This document shows positions 1 to 6,889 of a stretch of DNA of 64,000 nt, one piece after another. The DNA is from JBBRSD01 sp038245725 (GTDB taxonomy: Bacteria > Actinomycetota > Coriobacteriia > Anaerosomatales > JAAXUF01). A model generated the notes under the pieces. That model was not told the origin of the DNA. It did no database searches and was given only the letters and a program-made list of their open reading frames with translations. The stretch covers positions 62,001 to 126,000 of the forward strand of contig JBBRSD010000002.1 of NCBI GenBank assembly GCA_038245725.1, given 5' to 3'. The position numbers and the translations under genes are program-made. Within the stretch, counting starts at the first letter, position 1, and every line of letters begins with the position of its first letter.

Positions 1-713
1 GTGCCGGAGCGCTTCTTGAACTCCTGGCCGCCGCCGCGCAGGTATGCGTTGAAGGGAGTGCGCTTCTTCAGGTACAGCGCGCCGAACCCCTTCGGTCCAT
101 AGATCTTATGGCTCGAGAACGATGCCGCGTCGAGGTCCAGTTCCTGCACGTCGAACGGGATCTTGCCGAGCGTCTGCGCGGCGTCTGAGTGGAATAGCGC
201 GCCACCTTCGTGCGCTACGGCGGCGAGTTCCTTGATGTCGTTGATCGTACCGATCTCGTTGTTGGCGTGCATCACCGAGACGAGCTTCGTGTTGGGCTTC
301 ATCGCGGCCCGGAGGTCGTCGGGGTGGATGTGGCCGTCCTCGCGCGGCTGCAGGATGGTGAGCTCGTAGCCCTGTTTCTCGAGGTAGTGCGCGGGCTCGA
401 GGATCGCGTGATGCTCGAATCCAGAGACGATCAGGTGTGCGCCACCATCAGGCGCGATCCTCGTGAGGATACCGATGAGCGCGGCGTTGTCGGACTCGGT
501 GCCGCCGCCAGTGAAGATGACCTCGTCCGGGCGGGCTGCGTTGATGGCCTTCGCCACCGATTCGCGCGCCTCCTCCAGCGCCCGAAACGCATCGCGTCCG
601 ATCGCGTAGAGCGAGTTGGCATTGCCGAACCTCTCCGAGAAGAACGGCAGCATCGCCTCGAGGGCGCGCTCGTCGACCGGTGTCGTTGCTGCGTAATCGA
701 AGTACGTCGTCAT
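1..713 (-). CDS. iscS: Cysteine desulfurase, IscS/NifS type (3' part outside window)
   Basis: PLP enzyme that takes sulfur from cysteine for Fe-S cluster and thiolated-tRNA synthesis in the cytosol. About 237 N-terminal residues are visible, starting MTTYFDYAATTPVDE. The family landmarks FTGGGTESDN, HANNEIGT, HSDAAQ and the PLP-lysine segment SFSSHKIYGPKG are all present. The ATG at 713-711 opens directly on the conserved YFDYAATTP start. It lies 15 bp downstream of an Rrf2 regulator, the usual iscR-iscS order, and is probably co-transcribed with it from the promoter near 1216-1243. The C-terminal part with the catalytic cysteine loop is off the left edge, so IscS and SufS classes cannot be separated fully. 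Confidence 0.95.
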   Translation of the reverse strand, partial: MTTYFDYAATTPVDERALEAMLPFFSERFGNANSLYAIGRDAFRALEEARESVAKAINAARPDEVIFTGGGTESDNAALIGILTRIAPDGGAHLIVSGFEHHAILEPAHYLEKQGYELTILQPREDGHIHPDDLRAAMKPNTKLVSVMHANNEIGTINDIKELAAVAHEGGALFHSDAAQTLGKIPFDVQELDLDAASFSSHKIYGPKGFGALYLKKRTPFNAYLRGGGQEFKKRSG

Positions 714-728
714 GGCTGGCTTCTTTCC

Positions 729-1169
729 CTATTCGTTGTCGGCGCTACGCCGGTCGAACGCATGTTGTGTACCCGCAAGCGAGGCGAGCGACGTCTTCGC
801 GAACACGTCGCGAAGCGCCTGCGTCGCGCGAGCCCACACCGGTGCGGCCGCGCAGGCGCCACTCTTCACGCAGCCCGCCTCTTTGCCGCCGTCGCACACA
901 CTGGCCTGAAGAGGACCCTCCAGAGCCTCGACCACGTCGAGCACAGTGATCTGACCGGGATCGCGGGTGAGCGTGAAGCCGCCATGAGCGCCACGTACGG
1001 CCGTTACGATCCCGGCACGACGCAACGAGACGAACAGCTGCTCGAGGAAGCGCGGTGGGATGGACTGACGTTCGGCGATTTGACGGGCGCTCACGGGACC
1101 CTTGCCGTAGTTGGAAGCGAGATCGATCGATGCCAACACGCCGTACTCGCTCTTGGCCGTCAGCCTCAT
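729..1169 (-). CDS. Rrf2-family regulator, IscR-like
   Basis: 146-residue winged-helix repressor of the Rrf2 family. The N-terminal half (MRLTAKSEYGVLASIDLA, then SIPPRFLEQLFVSLRRAGIV and RGAHGGFTL) is the DNA-binding domain. Three cysteines at about residues 92, 100 and 106 sit where E. coli IscR binds its [2Fe-2S] cluster (C92, C98, C104), although the first spacing is two residues longer. The gene directly precedes cysteine desulfurase, so control of Fe-S assembly is likely. CymR-type cysteine regulators also sit beside cysteine desulfurases but lack the cysteine triad, which favours an IscR-like role. A 17-bp palindrome just upstream fits autoregulation. Confidence 0.93.
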   Translation of the reverse strand: MRLTAKSEYGVLASIDLASNYGKGPVSARQIAERQSIPPRFLEQLFVSLRRAGIVTAVRGAHGGFTLTRDPGQITVLDVVEALEGPLQASVCDGGKEAGCVKSGACAAAPVWARATQALRDVFAKTSLASLAGTQHAFDRRSADNE

Positions 1170-1192
1170 CGTCTCGCCACCTTCCGCTAATC

Positions 1193-1209
1193 ACGACTGA
1201 TTCAGTAGT
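1193..1209 (-). promoter_or_regulatory. Palindromic operator upstream of the Rrf2 gene
   Basis: The 17-bp dyad ACGACTGA-T-TCAGTAGT has half-sites matching at 7 of 8 positions. It lies just downstream of the predicted -10 box and about 24 bp before the ATG, the position expected for a repressor site. Binding by the adjacent Rrf2 protein is inferred from position and symmetry. Confidence 0.6.
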
Positions 1210-1215
1210 AATTGC

Positions 1216-1243
1216 ATGATACCCCCCGAACCTGGGGTGTCAA
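1216..1243 (-). promoter_or_regulatory. Sigma-70 promoter for rrf2-iscS
   Basis: On the minus strand TTGACA (1243-1238) is followed after 16 nt by TATCAT (1221-1216). This is a close match to the housekeeping consensus and stands immediately upstream of the operator and the rrf2 start. The spacer carries a small GC inverted repeat (ACCCC/GGGGT). Confidence 0.65.
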
Positions 1244-1372
1244 CGCATTCCACGACATGCCGCCGTAGTTCTTCGCCGTTGGAAGAGAAGAATGCTCCGT
1301 CCGGCGCGTTGTTGCCGCCGTCCATCAAATAGAACAGATGTCCGATTGTGCATCACGTCGTCACAAGGCTAC

Positions 1373-1528
1373 GATGAGCCCCCTCCTACGGGAGGGTTAC
1401 CTCTTCGGGAATGCCGCAAGGGGAAAACGGGTCCACGGTTGATAGCCACGGGGTGGCGAGAACCCGCTGAACCCGCAGACAGGCGTCGAGCCCCGGCAGC
1501 GATAACACGCGACCGGGGCTCCGCTGTA
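1373..1528. ncRNA. Structured non-coding segment, candidate small RNA
   Basis: No convincing ORF occupies this roughly 320-bp gap between apt and rrf2, but it is rich in stems. Perfect or near-perfect pairs are 1381-1386 with 1391-1396 (loop TACG), 1445-1449 with 1453-1457, 1437-1440 with 1461-1464, 1428-1434 with 1469-1475, and 1488-1496 with 1513-1521 (nine perfect pairs). The strand is uncertain: the UNCG-type loop favours the plus strand, while one stem keeps a G-U pair only on the minus strand. A gene next to cymR/cysteine desulfurase in Bacillus encodes 6S-1 RNA, so a 6S-like RNA is one possibility. The sequence itself does not prove that. Confidence 0.35.
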
Positions 1529-1563
1529 TCTCAGGGCAAACGTGCGGCCGTAGACAACTCGGC

Positions 1564-2082
1564 CTAGCTGACGTGGATGAGCGAAACCACTTTCGCATCG
1601 TCGGGCAGTTTTGCGCGGCCGGACAGGAAGTCGAGCTCGATCAGAAACGCGAACCCGGCCACTGTTGCACCCACATCCTTGACGAGCTGCGCCTTTGCGG
1701 CGGCTGTGCCCCCGGTTGCCAATACGTCGTCGACGATAAGCACGATGTCATCGATGCCCAGCGCGTCAGAGTGGACTTCGAGTGAATCGGTTCCGTATTC
1801 CAGATCGTAGGTGACCGAAGTCGTGTCCCACGGCAGTTTGCCTGGCTTGCGCGCGGGCACGAAGCCGGCTCCCAGCTGGTATGCCAGCGCTCCCCCGAAG
1901 ATGAAGCCGCGTGCCTCGGCGCCCATCACCTTCGTGACGCCAGAGTTGGCGAACTGCTCGGCGAGCTGGTCGATCGCCGCTTTGAAGCCCTCGGGGCTTG
2001 CGAGCAGCGGGGTGATGTCCTTGAAGACGACGCCCTCTTGGGGCCAATCGGGAATGTCTCGGATGTATGCGGCCAGATCCAC
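1564..2082 (-). CDS. apt: Adenine phosphoribosyltransferase
   Basis: 172 residues, normal length for Apt. It converts adenine and PRPP to AMP in purine salvage. The start MDLAAYIRDIPDWPQEGVVFKDITPLL is the family N terminus, and the PRPP-binding loop VLIVDDVLATGGT is complete. It ends with TAG, which shows that TAG is used as a normal stop here. Upstream on the same strand are the potassium channel gene and hpt, so the two salvage transferases flank the channel. Confidence 0.97.
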   Translation of the reverse strand: MDLAAYIRDIPDWPQEGVVFKDITPLLASPEGFKAAIDQLAEQFANSGVTKVMGAEARGFIFGGALAYQLGAGFVPARKPGKLPWDTTSVTYDLEYGTDSLEVHSDALGIDDIVLIVDDVLATGGTAAAKAQLVKDVGATVAGFAFLIELDFLSGRAKLPDDAKVVSLIHVS

Positions 2083-2133
2083 GATTCCTCCTCGATGTTG
2101 CGGGCAACAGCAGACAGGTTACCCCGAAACGGG

Positions 2134-3147
2134 CTACCGCGGGGCGAAGGCGCAGGCGGCGTCGGCGAGTTCGGCGACCTGGGCGGGCGTTCCGAGAACC
2201 ACGAGCCGCTCGCCCTCTTCGAGCACGGTGTTCGCAGAAGGGTTCGCGTCGACACGGCCATCGACGTGGAGCACCGCGACGACCTGCGCTCCCATGAGTT
2301 CGCGAATCCGCGAGTCGGCCAGCGAGTTGCCCACGAACGGCGAGTCCGCACCGAGCGCGACCTCCTGCAGGCGGAACTCCACGCCGTCGCCACTCGTGAC
2401 GATGTCGAGGTAGTCCGTAACCGTGGGGTGGAGCACCATCGCCGCCATGCGACGGCCCCCTATGACGTTGGGGGTGATGGTACGGTTCGCGCCCGCTTTG
2501 AGCAGCTTGGCCTCGGTGGACTCGTGTGAGGACCGGGCGACGATGAAGATCTCCGGGTTGAGAGCCCTGGCCGTGACGGTCACGAAGAGATTCTCGGCAT
2601 CGCCGGAAAGAGCCGTCACGATGCTGCCGGCGCGCTCGATGCCCGCATCGCTGAGCACACCCTCCTCGGTCGCGTCCCCCTGGATGAACGCCCAACCATG
2701 CTCCCTGGCGACCTCGGCTGCCTCTAGCGACAGGTCGACGACCACGAAGTCCTCGCCTTCGTCATCAAGCGTTCGGGCAACGACCGTTCCGACGCGACCA
2801 AACCCGGCGACTATGGTGTGATCATTCATCACAGCTACTCGCTTCTCCATACGGCGTCCCTCCAGCAGACCGGTCAGGTGGCCCTCAAGCAAGAACTCGA
2901 TGAGCTGCGCGAGAGCGAATCCGAGAGTGGCGACTCCGGCGAGGATGAGCGCCATCGTGAACACTTCGCCGAAGCGCGAGAGTGGATGGACCTCACGAAA
3001 GCCGACAGTTCCAACGGTGATGAACGTCATGTAGAGCGAGTCGAGAAAGCCCCAGCGTTCAATCGACATGTAACCCACGACGCCGAAGGCGAACACGCCG
3101 AGAAGCATGCTCAGTGCCCAGCGCAAACGCCGTGTACGACGCGTCAT
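2134..3147 (-). CDS. Potassium channel with RCK (TrkA-N/TrkA-C) domains
   Basis: 337 residues. Two N-terminal membrane helices (about 10-27 and 62-85) bracket a pore loop with the filter-like sequence TVGTVGF. A Rossmann RCK domain follows from about residue 108 (TIVAGFGRVGTVVARTL, then DATEEGVL), and a TrkA-C domain closes the protein. This is the MthK/Kch plan of a ligand-gated K+ channel in the cytoplasmic membrane. The start ATG overlaps the hpt stop by 4 bp, implying translational coupling. The ligand cannot be read from sequence. Confidence 0.92.
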   Translation of the reverse strand: MTRRTRRLRWALSMLLGVFAFGVVGYMSIERWGFLDSLYMTFITVGTVGFREVHPLSRFGEVFTMALILAGVATLGFALAQLIEFLLEGHLTGLLEGRRMEKRVAVMNDHTIVAGFGRVGTVVARTLDDEGEDFVVVDLSLEAAEVAREHGWAFIQGDATEEGVLSDAGIERAGSIVTALSGDAENLFVTVTARALNPEIFIVARSSHESTEAKLLKAGANRTITPNVIGGRRMAAMVLHPTVTDYLDIVTSGDGVEFRLQEVALGADSPFVGNSLADSRIRELMGAQVVAVLHVDGRVDANPSANTVLEEGERLVVLGTPAQVAELADAACAFAPR

Positions 3148-3689
3148 CCCAGCACCGCCTCATCTTGCAGGGCGACGATCGTACGCAGATTTCGGTAGCG
3201 CCCGTACAGATCGAGACCGTAGCCTACGAGGAACCGGTCGGGCATTTCGAAGCCGCGGTACGAGACGGGTACGGTGGCTATCCGCCGCGCGGGCTTGTCG
3301 AGCAATGTGCAGATGTTGACGCTCTTCGCCCCGCGGGCCTTCAGAAGCGAATAGACGTAGTTCACCGTGAGTCCCGTGTCCACGACGTCTTCGACGAGCA
3401 GAACGCTCCCGCCAGCGATGTCATCGGATAGGTCCTTCGTGACGCGAACTGCGCCACCGACGCCGGGGCTGTATGGCGAAACCGACATAAAGTCGAGAGA
3501 GAGCGGCAGATCGATCGCGCGGCACAGGTCAGCCAAGAAGAAGAGCCCGCCTTTCAGCACCGTGACCAGACGCAGGTCTTCTCCAGCGTAGTCTCGAGCG
3601 ATCTGCGCCCCTAACTCCGAAACGCGCGATTGAATCTCGTCCTCTGTCAGCAGGACATGTTGAAGATCGACCGAGAGTGACGAACTCAC
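3144..3689 (-). CDS. hpt: Hypoxanthine phosphoribosyltransferase
   Basis: 181 residues, typical for bacterial Hpt. It converts hypoxanthine (and often guanine) with PRPP to IMP or GMP. The motif TVLKGGLFFLADL, the PRPP loop VLLVEDVVDTGLTV and the C-terminal PDRFLVGYGLDLYGRYRNL are all present. Overlaps of 4 bp at both ends (with the channel gene downstream and the nuclease-like gene upstream) place it inside a tightly coupled operon. Confidence 0.96.
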   Translation of the reverse strand: MSSSLSVDLQHVLLTEDEIQSRVSELGAQIARDYAGEDLRLVTVLKGGLFFLADLCRAIDLPLSLDFMSVSPYSPGVGGAVRVTKDLSDDIAGGSVLLVEDVVDTGLTVNYVYSLLKARGAKSVNICTLLDKPARRIATVPVSYRGFEMPDRFLVGYGLDLYGRYRNLRTIVALQDEAVLG

Positions 3690-4144
3690 GGGGTTCCCCC
3701 TTTCTCAGCCGAGTCGCTCTTGGCTACAACGCCTCCACCGTTTGCATGTGCCACAGGCTGTGACGAGACGCCGAAGCGGGCGAGGAGTTTCTTGAAGTCC
3801 TTCTGGTAGAAGATCTTAACGGTCACGTCCGGATAGAGCTCTCTCAGACGTCTGACCTTGCGATTCTTCTTTGTCACAAGCTTCTGGGACATGGTGGTCA
3901 GCTCTATGTAGAGATCGAATTCGGGCAGATAGAAATCGGGCGAGAACGAGGCGATGACGTTTCCCTTACCGTCCCACTCGATCGGGAACGTCTTGGGCTC
4001 GTACTGCCAGGCGACCCTGTAGAAGTCCAATATCTCGGCCGCCACACGTTCGCTCGCGTGGGCGAACGGAATCTCATCAAGCGGAGGATGATTCGAGGCG
4101 GGCTCGAGCGGCGCGTCTGCGGGGCTGTGCCCTCCGGGCGCCAT
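3686..4144 (-). CDS. Conserved protein with nuclease-like core
   Basis: 152 residues with no certain family. The centre reads FSPDFYLPEFDLYIELTT followed by KLVTKKNRKVRRLREL and VTVKIFYQKDFKKLL. An acidic residue, a strand ending in E-x-T, and following lysines recall the PD-(D/E)XK nuclease fold, and length and charge pattern agree. The proline-rich N terminus and the alanine/glycine-rich tail look disordered. It lies between hpt (4-bp overlap) and the MerR gene (2-bp gap), in the same operon. A nuclease role is inferred from the motif only. Confidence 0.7.
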   Translation of the reverse strand: MAPGGHSPADAPLEPASNHPPLDEIPFAHASERVAAEILDFYRVAWQYEPKTFPIEWDGKGNVIASFSPDFYLPEFDLYIELTTMSQKLVTKKNRKVRRLRELYPDVTVKIFYQKDFKKLLARFGVSSQPVAHANGGGVVAKSDSAEKGGTP

Positions 4145-4146
4145 TC

Positions 4147-4854
4147 CTAGCCGAGATCCTCGAACACCCGCCCGAGAGCGCGCCGCAGGAGACGCCCCTT
4201 GAGCTCCTCGGTAAGAGCGCCGATCTCAACGAGCGTCTCGGAGAGCTTCTGCTTCGTGTCAGGAGTCCGATGCCGAAATGTGGGCATCAGGATCTGCGAG
4301 AAGAATGCGGCTTCACGATCGGCGAAGTTCTCATACATGCGCAGATGGCGCGGCTCGACACCGAACCGCCGAAGTTCCCATGCAGCATGAACGATCTGCA
4401 CGTCGCCCCGACTGACCTCGTCGCCGGACTCACCGCGGCTGATGACAACAAGCCCGAATTCTGCGAGCTCACGAATGAACGACGCGGGAATCCCAAGGGA
4501 GTTAGGCGCATCGTCGAGCGCCAGTGGACCCTCCTCGTCGACCATGATCGGGAGCGGAGCAGTCGCGCCCACGCCAGCGCGCTGGAGTTCCGGCGGAATA
4601 CGACCGCGATCGAAGTCAGAGAGCTTCTCGCGGATGACGGCGAGCGGCAGGAACGCCTCCTTCTGCAGGCGCAGGATCATCTCGACACGTGCCACGTCGG
4701 TCTGCGAGAACTTCCGGTATCCGCCCTGGGTCCGCTCGGGAGCGACGAGACCCTCCTCCTCAAGGAAGCGCACCTTGGAGATCGAGAGGTCCGGATAGGA
4801 CCCTTGGAGCCGCTGCACGACCTCCCCGATGGTCAGATAATCACGCCCGGGCAT
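4147..4854 (-). CDS. MerR-family regulator, FtsR-like
   Basis: 235 residues. The MerR helix-turn-helix occupies about residues 6-78 (YLTIGEVVQRL, KVRFLEEEGLVAPERTQGGY), followed by a long effector or dimer region. It directly follows an FHA protein with a 1-bp overlap. In mycobacteria the same order is garA-Rv1828, and the Rv1828 relative FtsR controls ftsZ. The context and the unusual LQGSYPDLSISKVRFLE variant support this subgroup rather than metal-sensing MerR proteins, and no metal-binding cysteines are seen. Confidence 0.85.
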   Translation of the reverse strand: MPGRDYLTIGEVVQRLQGSYPDLSISKVRFLEEEGLVAPERTQGGYRKFSQTDVARVEMILRLQKEAFLPLAVIREKLSDFDRGRIPPELQRAGVGATAPLPIMVDEEGPLALDDAPNSLGIPASFIRELAEFGLVVISRGESGDEVSRGDVQIVHAAWELRRFGVEPRHLRMYENFADREAAFFSQILMPTFRHRTPDTKQKLSETLVEIGALTEELKGRLLRRALGRVFEDLG

Positions 4855-5306
4855 CAGCGTTCACCATCCGCAACACAGAAGAAGACCATCTGGAACGTGC
4901 CGATCTGAACCGTGTCGCCGTGGTTCAATTCGGCGTTGTCCACGAGCTCGCCGTTGACGTATGTGCCATTGAGCGATCCGGCGTCGGTCACTTTCACGAC
5001 GTGCCCTTCGAGATCGATGATCGAGTGAATCCGTGAAACCGTCATGTCATTGAGGAATATGTCGCTCTCGGGGTCGCGACCGATAGTCAGTCGAGGGCGA
5101 TCGATGAAGAATCGCTCCCCTGCCTGCGGGCCTTTGCGCACGACGAGGACAGGTCCTTCGACCTCTGCCGCGGAAACCGCCGATGCGCCCTCATCGGATG
5201 TCACCGGATTGAAGGACGCCGTCGCACCAACCGCATTCGCGCCGCACGAAGGGCACGCGATAGCGTCGGCGTCGACCGTCGCTCCACATTCAGGGCAGTC
5301 AGGCAT
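4854..5306 (-). CDS. Zinc-ribbon/FHA-domain protein, GarA-like
   Basis: 150 residues. The N terminus has a small zinc ribbon (CPEC, then CPSC near residue 20), followed by a linker and an FHA phosphothreonine-binding domain from about residue 66 (LTIGRDPESDIFLND, VSRIHS, SLNGTYVNG). GarA and OdhI regulate 2-oxoglutarate metabolism in response to Ser/Thr kinases. Here the N-terminal phosphorylatable region of GarA is replaced by a zinc ribbon, so the switch may be wired differently. It overlaps the MerR gene by 1 bp. Confidence 0.9.
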   Translation of the reverse strand: MPDCPECGATVDADAIACPSCGANAVGATASFNPVTSDEGASAVSAAEVEGPVLVVRKGPQAGERFFIDRPRLTIGRDPESDIFLNDMTVSRIHSIIDLEGHVVKVTDAGSLNGTYVNGELVDNAELNHGDTVQIGTFQMVFFCVADGER

Positions 5307-5336
5307 GGCCGTCCCTCCCTTGCTGTTCGCAGAACG

Positions 5337-5600
5337 CTAGTGGGAGAAACCGATGTCCGGCGTTGGGAACGCCGAGTGAATCTCTTCTTCGAGAGCGTCG
5401 AGAACAGCCGAGTTCTCGAGCACAGCGTCACGCTTCGACTCTGTCAGCCGGTTGCGAACGAACGGATCTTTCATGACGTCCGCGAGTGGACGACCGCTGT
5501 GCACTTCACGAATGACGTATTCGATAACCCGCTCTTCGACCGGGTCCGTCGTGAGGTCCGCGAAGAACTGTTGCATGCGTTCGTCGATACTGCTGGTCAC
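5337..5600 (-). CDS. Small conserved hypothetical protein
   Basis: 87 residues, acidic and mostly helical in composition, with no signal peptide or membrane segment. The start MTSSIDERMQQFFADLTTDPVEE is soluble in character. I do not recognise a family. It is the first gene upstream of the FHA-MerR pair (30-bp gap) and follows the RsiG-like gene, so it belongs to the same regulatory block. Codon use matches the neighbours. Confidence 0.7.
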   Translation of the reverse strand: MTSSIDERMQQFFADLTTDPVEERVIEYVIREVHSGRPLADVMKDPFVRNRLTESKRDAVLENSAVLDALEEEIHSAFPTPDIGFSH

Positions 5601-5656
5601 GAATCCTCCTCGTTTGGCGGCGGACCGAGATGTAGTCCGACACGCCTGGTTACCGA

Positions 5657-5995
5657 CTATTCTTCCTCGACGTCCTCGTCTTCGAATGATTCGTCCGGGT
5701 CATCGGCGGTCACGTCAAAACGTGACACGCCCCGAAGATCATTCGCGAGAATGTCTATCAGCCGGTCAACATCGCGGCCGCTGATAATATCCTGGCCCGC
5801 CTCACGACCAGCCTTCAGACGCCGCACGAGCTCAGATCGCAGAATATCGATCTTGCCATGCAGCACCCGACGCCTGTACGACACCCTCTGTTCCTCTGCG
5901 TACAGCTCGTCGAGCAGCGAGCGAAGTTCTTCATTGGATCTGCTCTCGAGGTCCAGAAGCGCGTCAGTGCTCTCATCGTGCACACTCATCGCCAT
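5657..5995 (-). CDS. RsiG-like c-di-GMP-binding anti-sigma protein
   Basis: 112 residues. A predicted helical hairpin is followed by an acidic tail rich in D and E. Residues 35-50 (EQRVSYRRRVLHGKID) fit the RsiG signature E-x3-S-x2-R-x3-Q-x3-D, with H in place of Q. RsiG of Streptomyces binds c-di-GMP and sequesters the sigma factor WhiG. Single-motif homologues such as that of Rubrobacter act as homodimers. Such genes are often annotated as aerial mycelium formation protein. Two in-frame ATG codons compete, and GGGGAGAAGG lies just upstream. No sigma factor gene is nearby in the window. Confidence 0.72.
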   Translation of the reverse strand: MAMSVHDESTDALLDLESRSNEELRSLLDELYAEEQRVSYRRRVLHGKIDILRSELVRRLKAGREAGQDIISGRDVDRLIDILANDLRGVSRFDVTADDPDESFEDEDVEEE

Positions 5996-6069
5996 CCTTC
6001 TCCCCTACGGCCGGTGCTTACGTGGATTGTACCGTATCACCAGCGACTTCGTCCGTCTCGACGTGAACT

Positions 6070-6879
6070 CTACCCTGAGGTTCTGACACGAACTCGTCGA
6101 ATAGGGCCATCGACGTCAACCGACGGCAGTAGCGACGCTGCCGTTGCTTCCTCGAAAGCCGTGAGGGGCCCGGGGATAAGCTCGATGCCGAGACCGTCTC
6201 CGATTCCTTTGATGATCGCCGAGACGAGCTCATCGGAACTGGGACGACGGCCGAGGGAATCCGCGATGGTCGCGGTCTGACCGGCAAGACGCGTGGCATC
6301 GTTGTCGGTCAGCCGGAAGACGCGCGCCTCTCGGCTGACGTCCCGGGACATGGTGAACGATCCGTGCTGAAGCACGGTCGACCCGTGCCACACCTGTGCA
6401 GAGCCTGAGAGCTTGAGCGCGCCGAATGACAGGTCGGCGGCGGTCGTATGCAGGTAACACGCGGCCGACGAGCTGTCTCCTCGCGGACGCGACGTGAGCG
6501 ACGCCTCCAGACCTAGCGCGCGGTACGCTTCGACGAGCCCGCCGCACAGCACACGGTAGGAGGCGGCGGTGCCGCGCGGCACGCCTTCCTCGTCCCCGGC
6601 GACGATCGAGTAGGTGATCTCGTCGTCATGCAAGACTCCGCGACCGCCGGTGAAACGGCGAACCACATCGATGTCTTCGGCCTCACAGACATCCAGATCC
6701 ACAGCCAAGGCGTCCTGGAATCGACCGAGGGTGATGGTCGGCGAGGCCCAGGTGTAGAGCCTCAGAGTCGCGGGGGACTCGTCCCGCTCGTGCGCGATCT
6801 GCATTGCTCGGTCGAGCGCCATATTCCAAGCGCCATCGGCCGGGCGGTCATCGATCAGAAGTCGCCAGGCGGCGGTCAC
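6070..6879 (-). CDS. LipM-like octanoyltransferase / lipoate-protein ligase family
   Basis: 269 residues of the BPL/LplA/LipB fold. The core motifs RRFTGGRGVLHDDEITYS and LKLSGSAQVWHGSTVLQHGS are conserved, and AACYLHTT supplies a cysteine at the place of the LipM nucleophile. LipM moves octanoate from acyl carrier protein to GcvH. The GTG start lies 10 bp after gcvPB, so the gene closes the glycine cleavage operon, where its acceptor GcvH is encoded. No lipoyl synthase gene is in the window. A true lipoate ligase remains possible, but the cysteine favours octanoyl transfer. Confidence 0.85.
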   Translation of the reverse strand: MTAAWRLLIDDRPADGAWNMALDRAMQIAHERDESPATLRLYTWASPTITLGRFQDALAVDLDVCEAEDIDVVRRFTGGRGVLHDDEITYSIVAGDEEGVPRGTAASYRVLCGGLVEAYRALGLEASLTSRPRGDSSSAACYLHTTAADLSFGALKLSGSAQVWHGSTVLQHGSFTMSRDVSREARVFRLTDNDATRLAGQTATIADSLGRRPSSDELVSAIIKGIGDGLGIELIPGPLTAFEEATAASLLPSVDVDGPIRRVRVRTSG

Positions 6880-6889
6880 GTCGTGCAGC

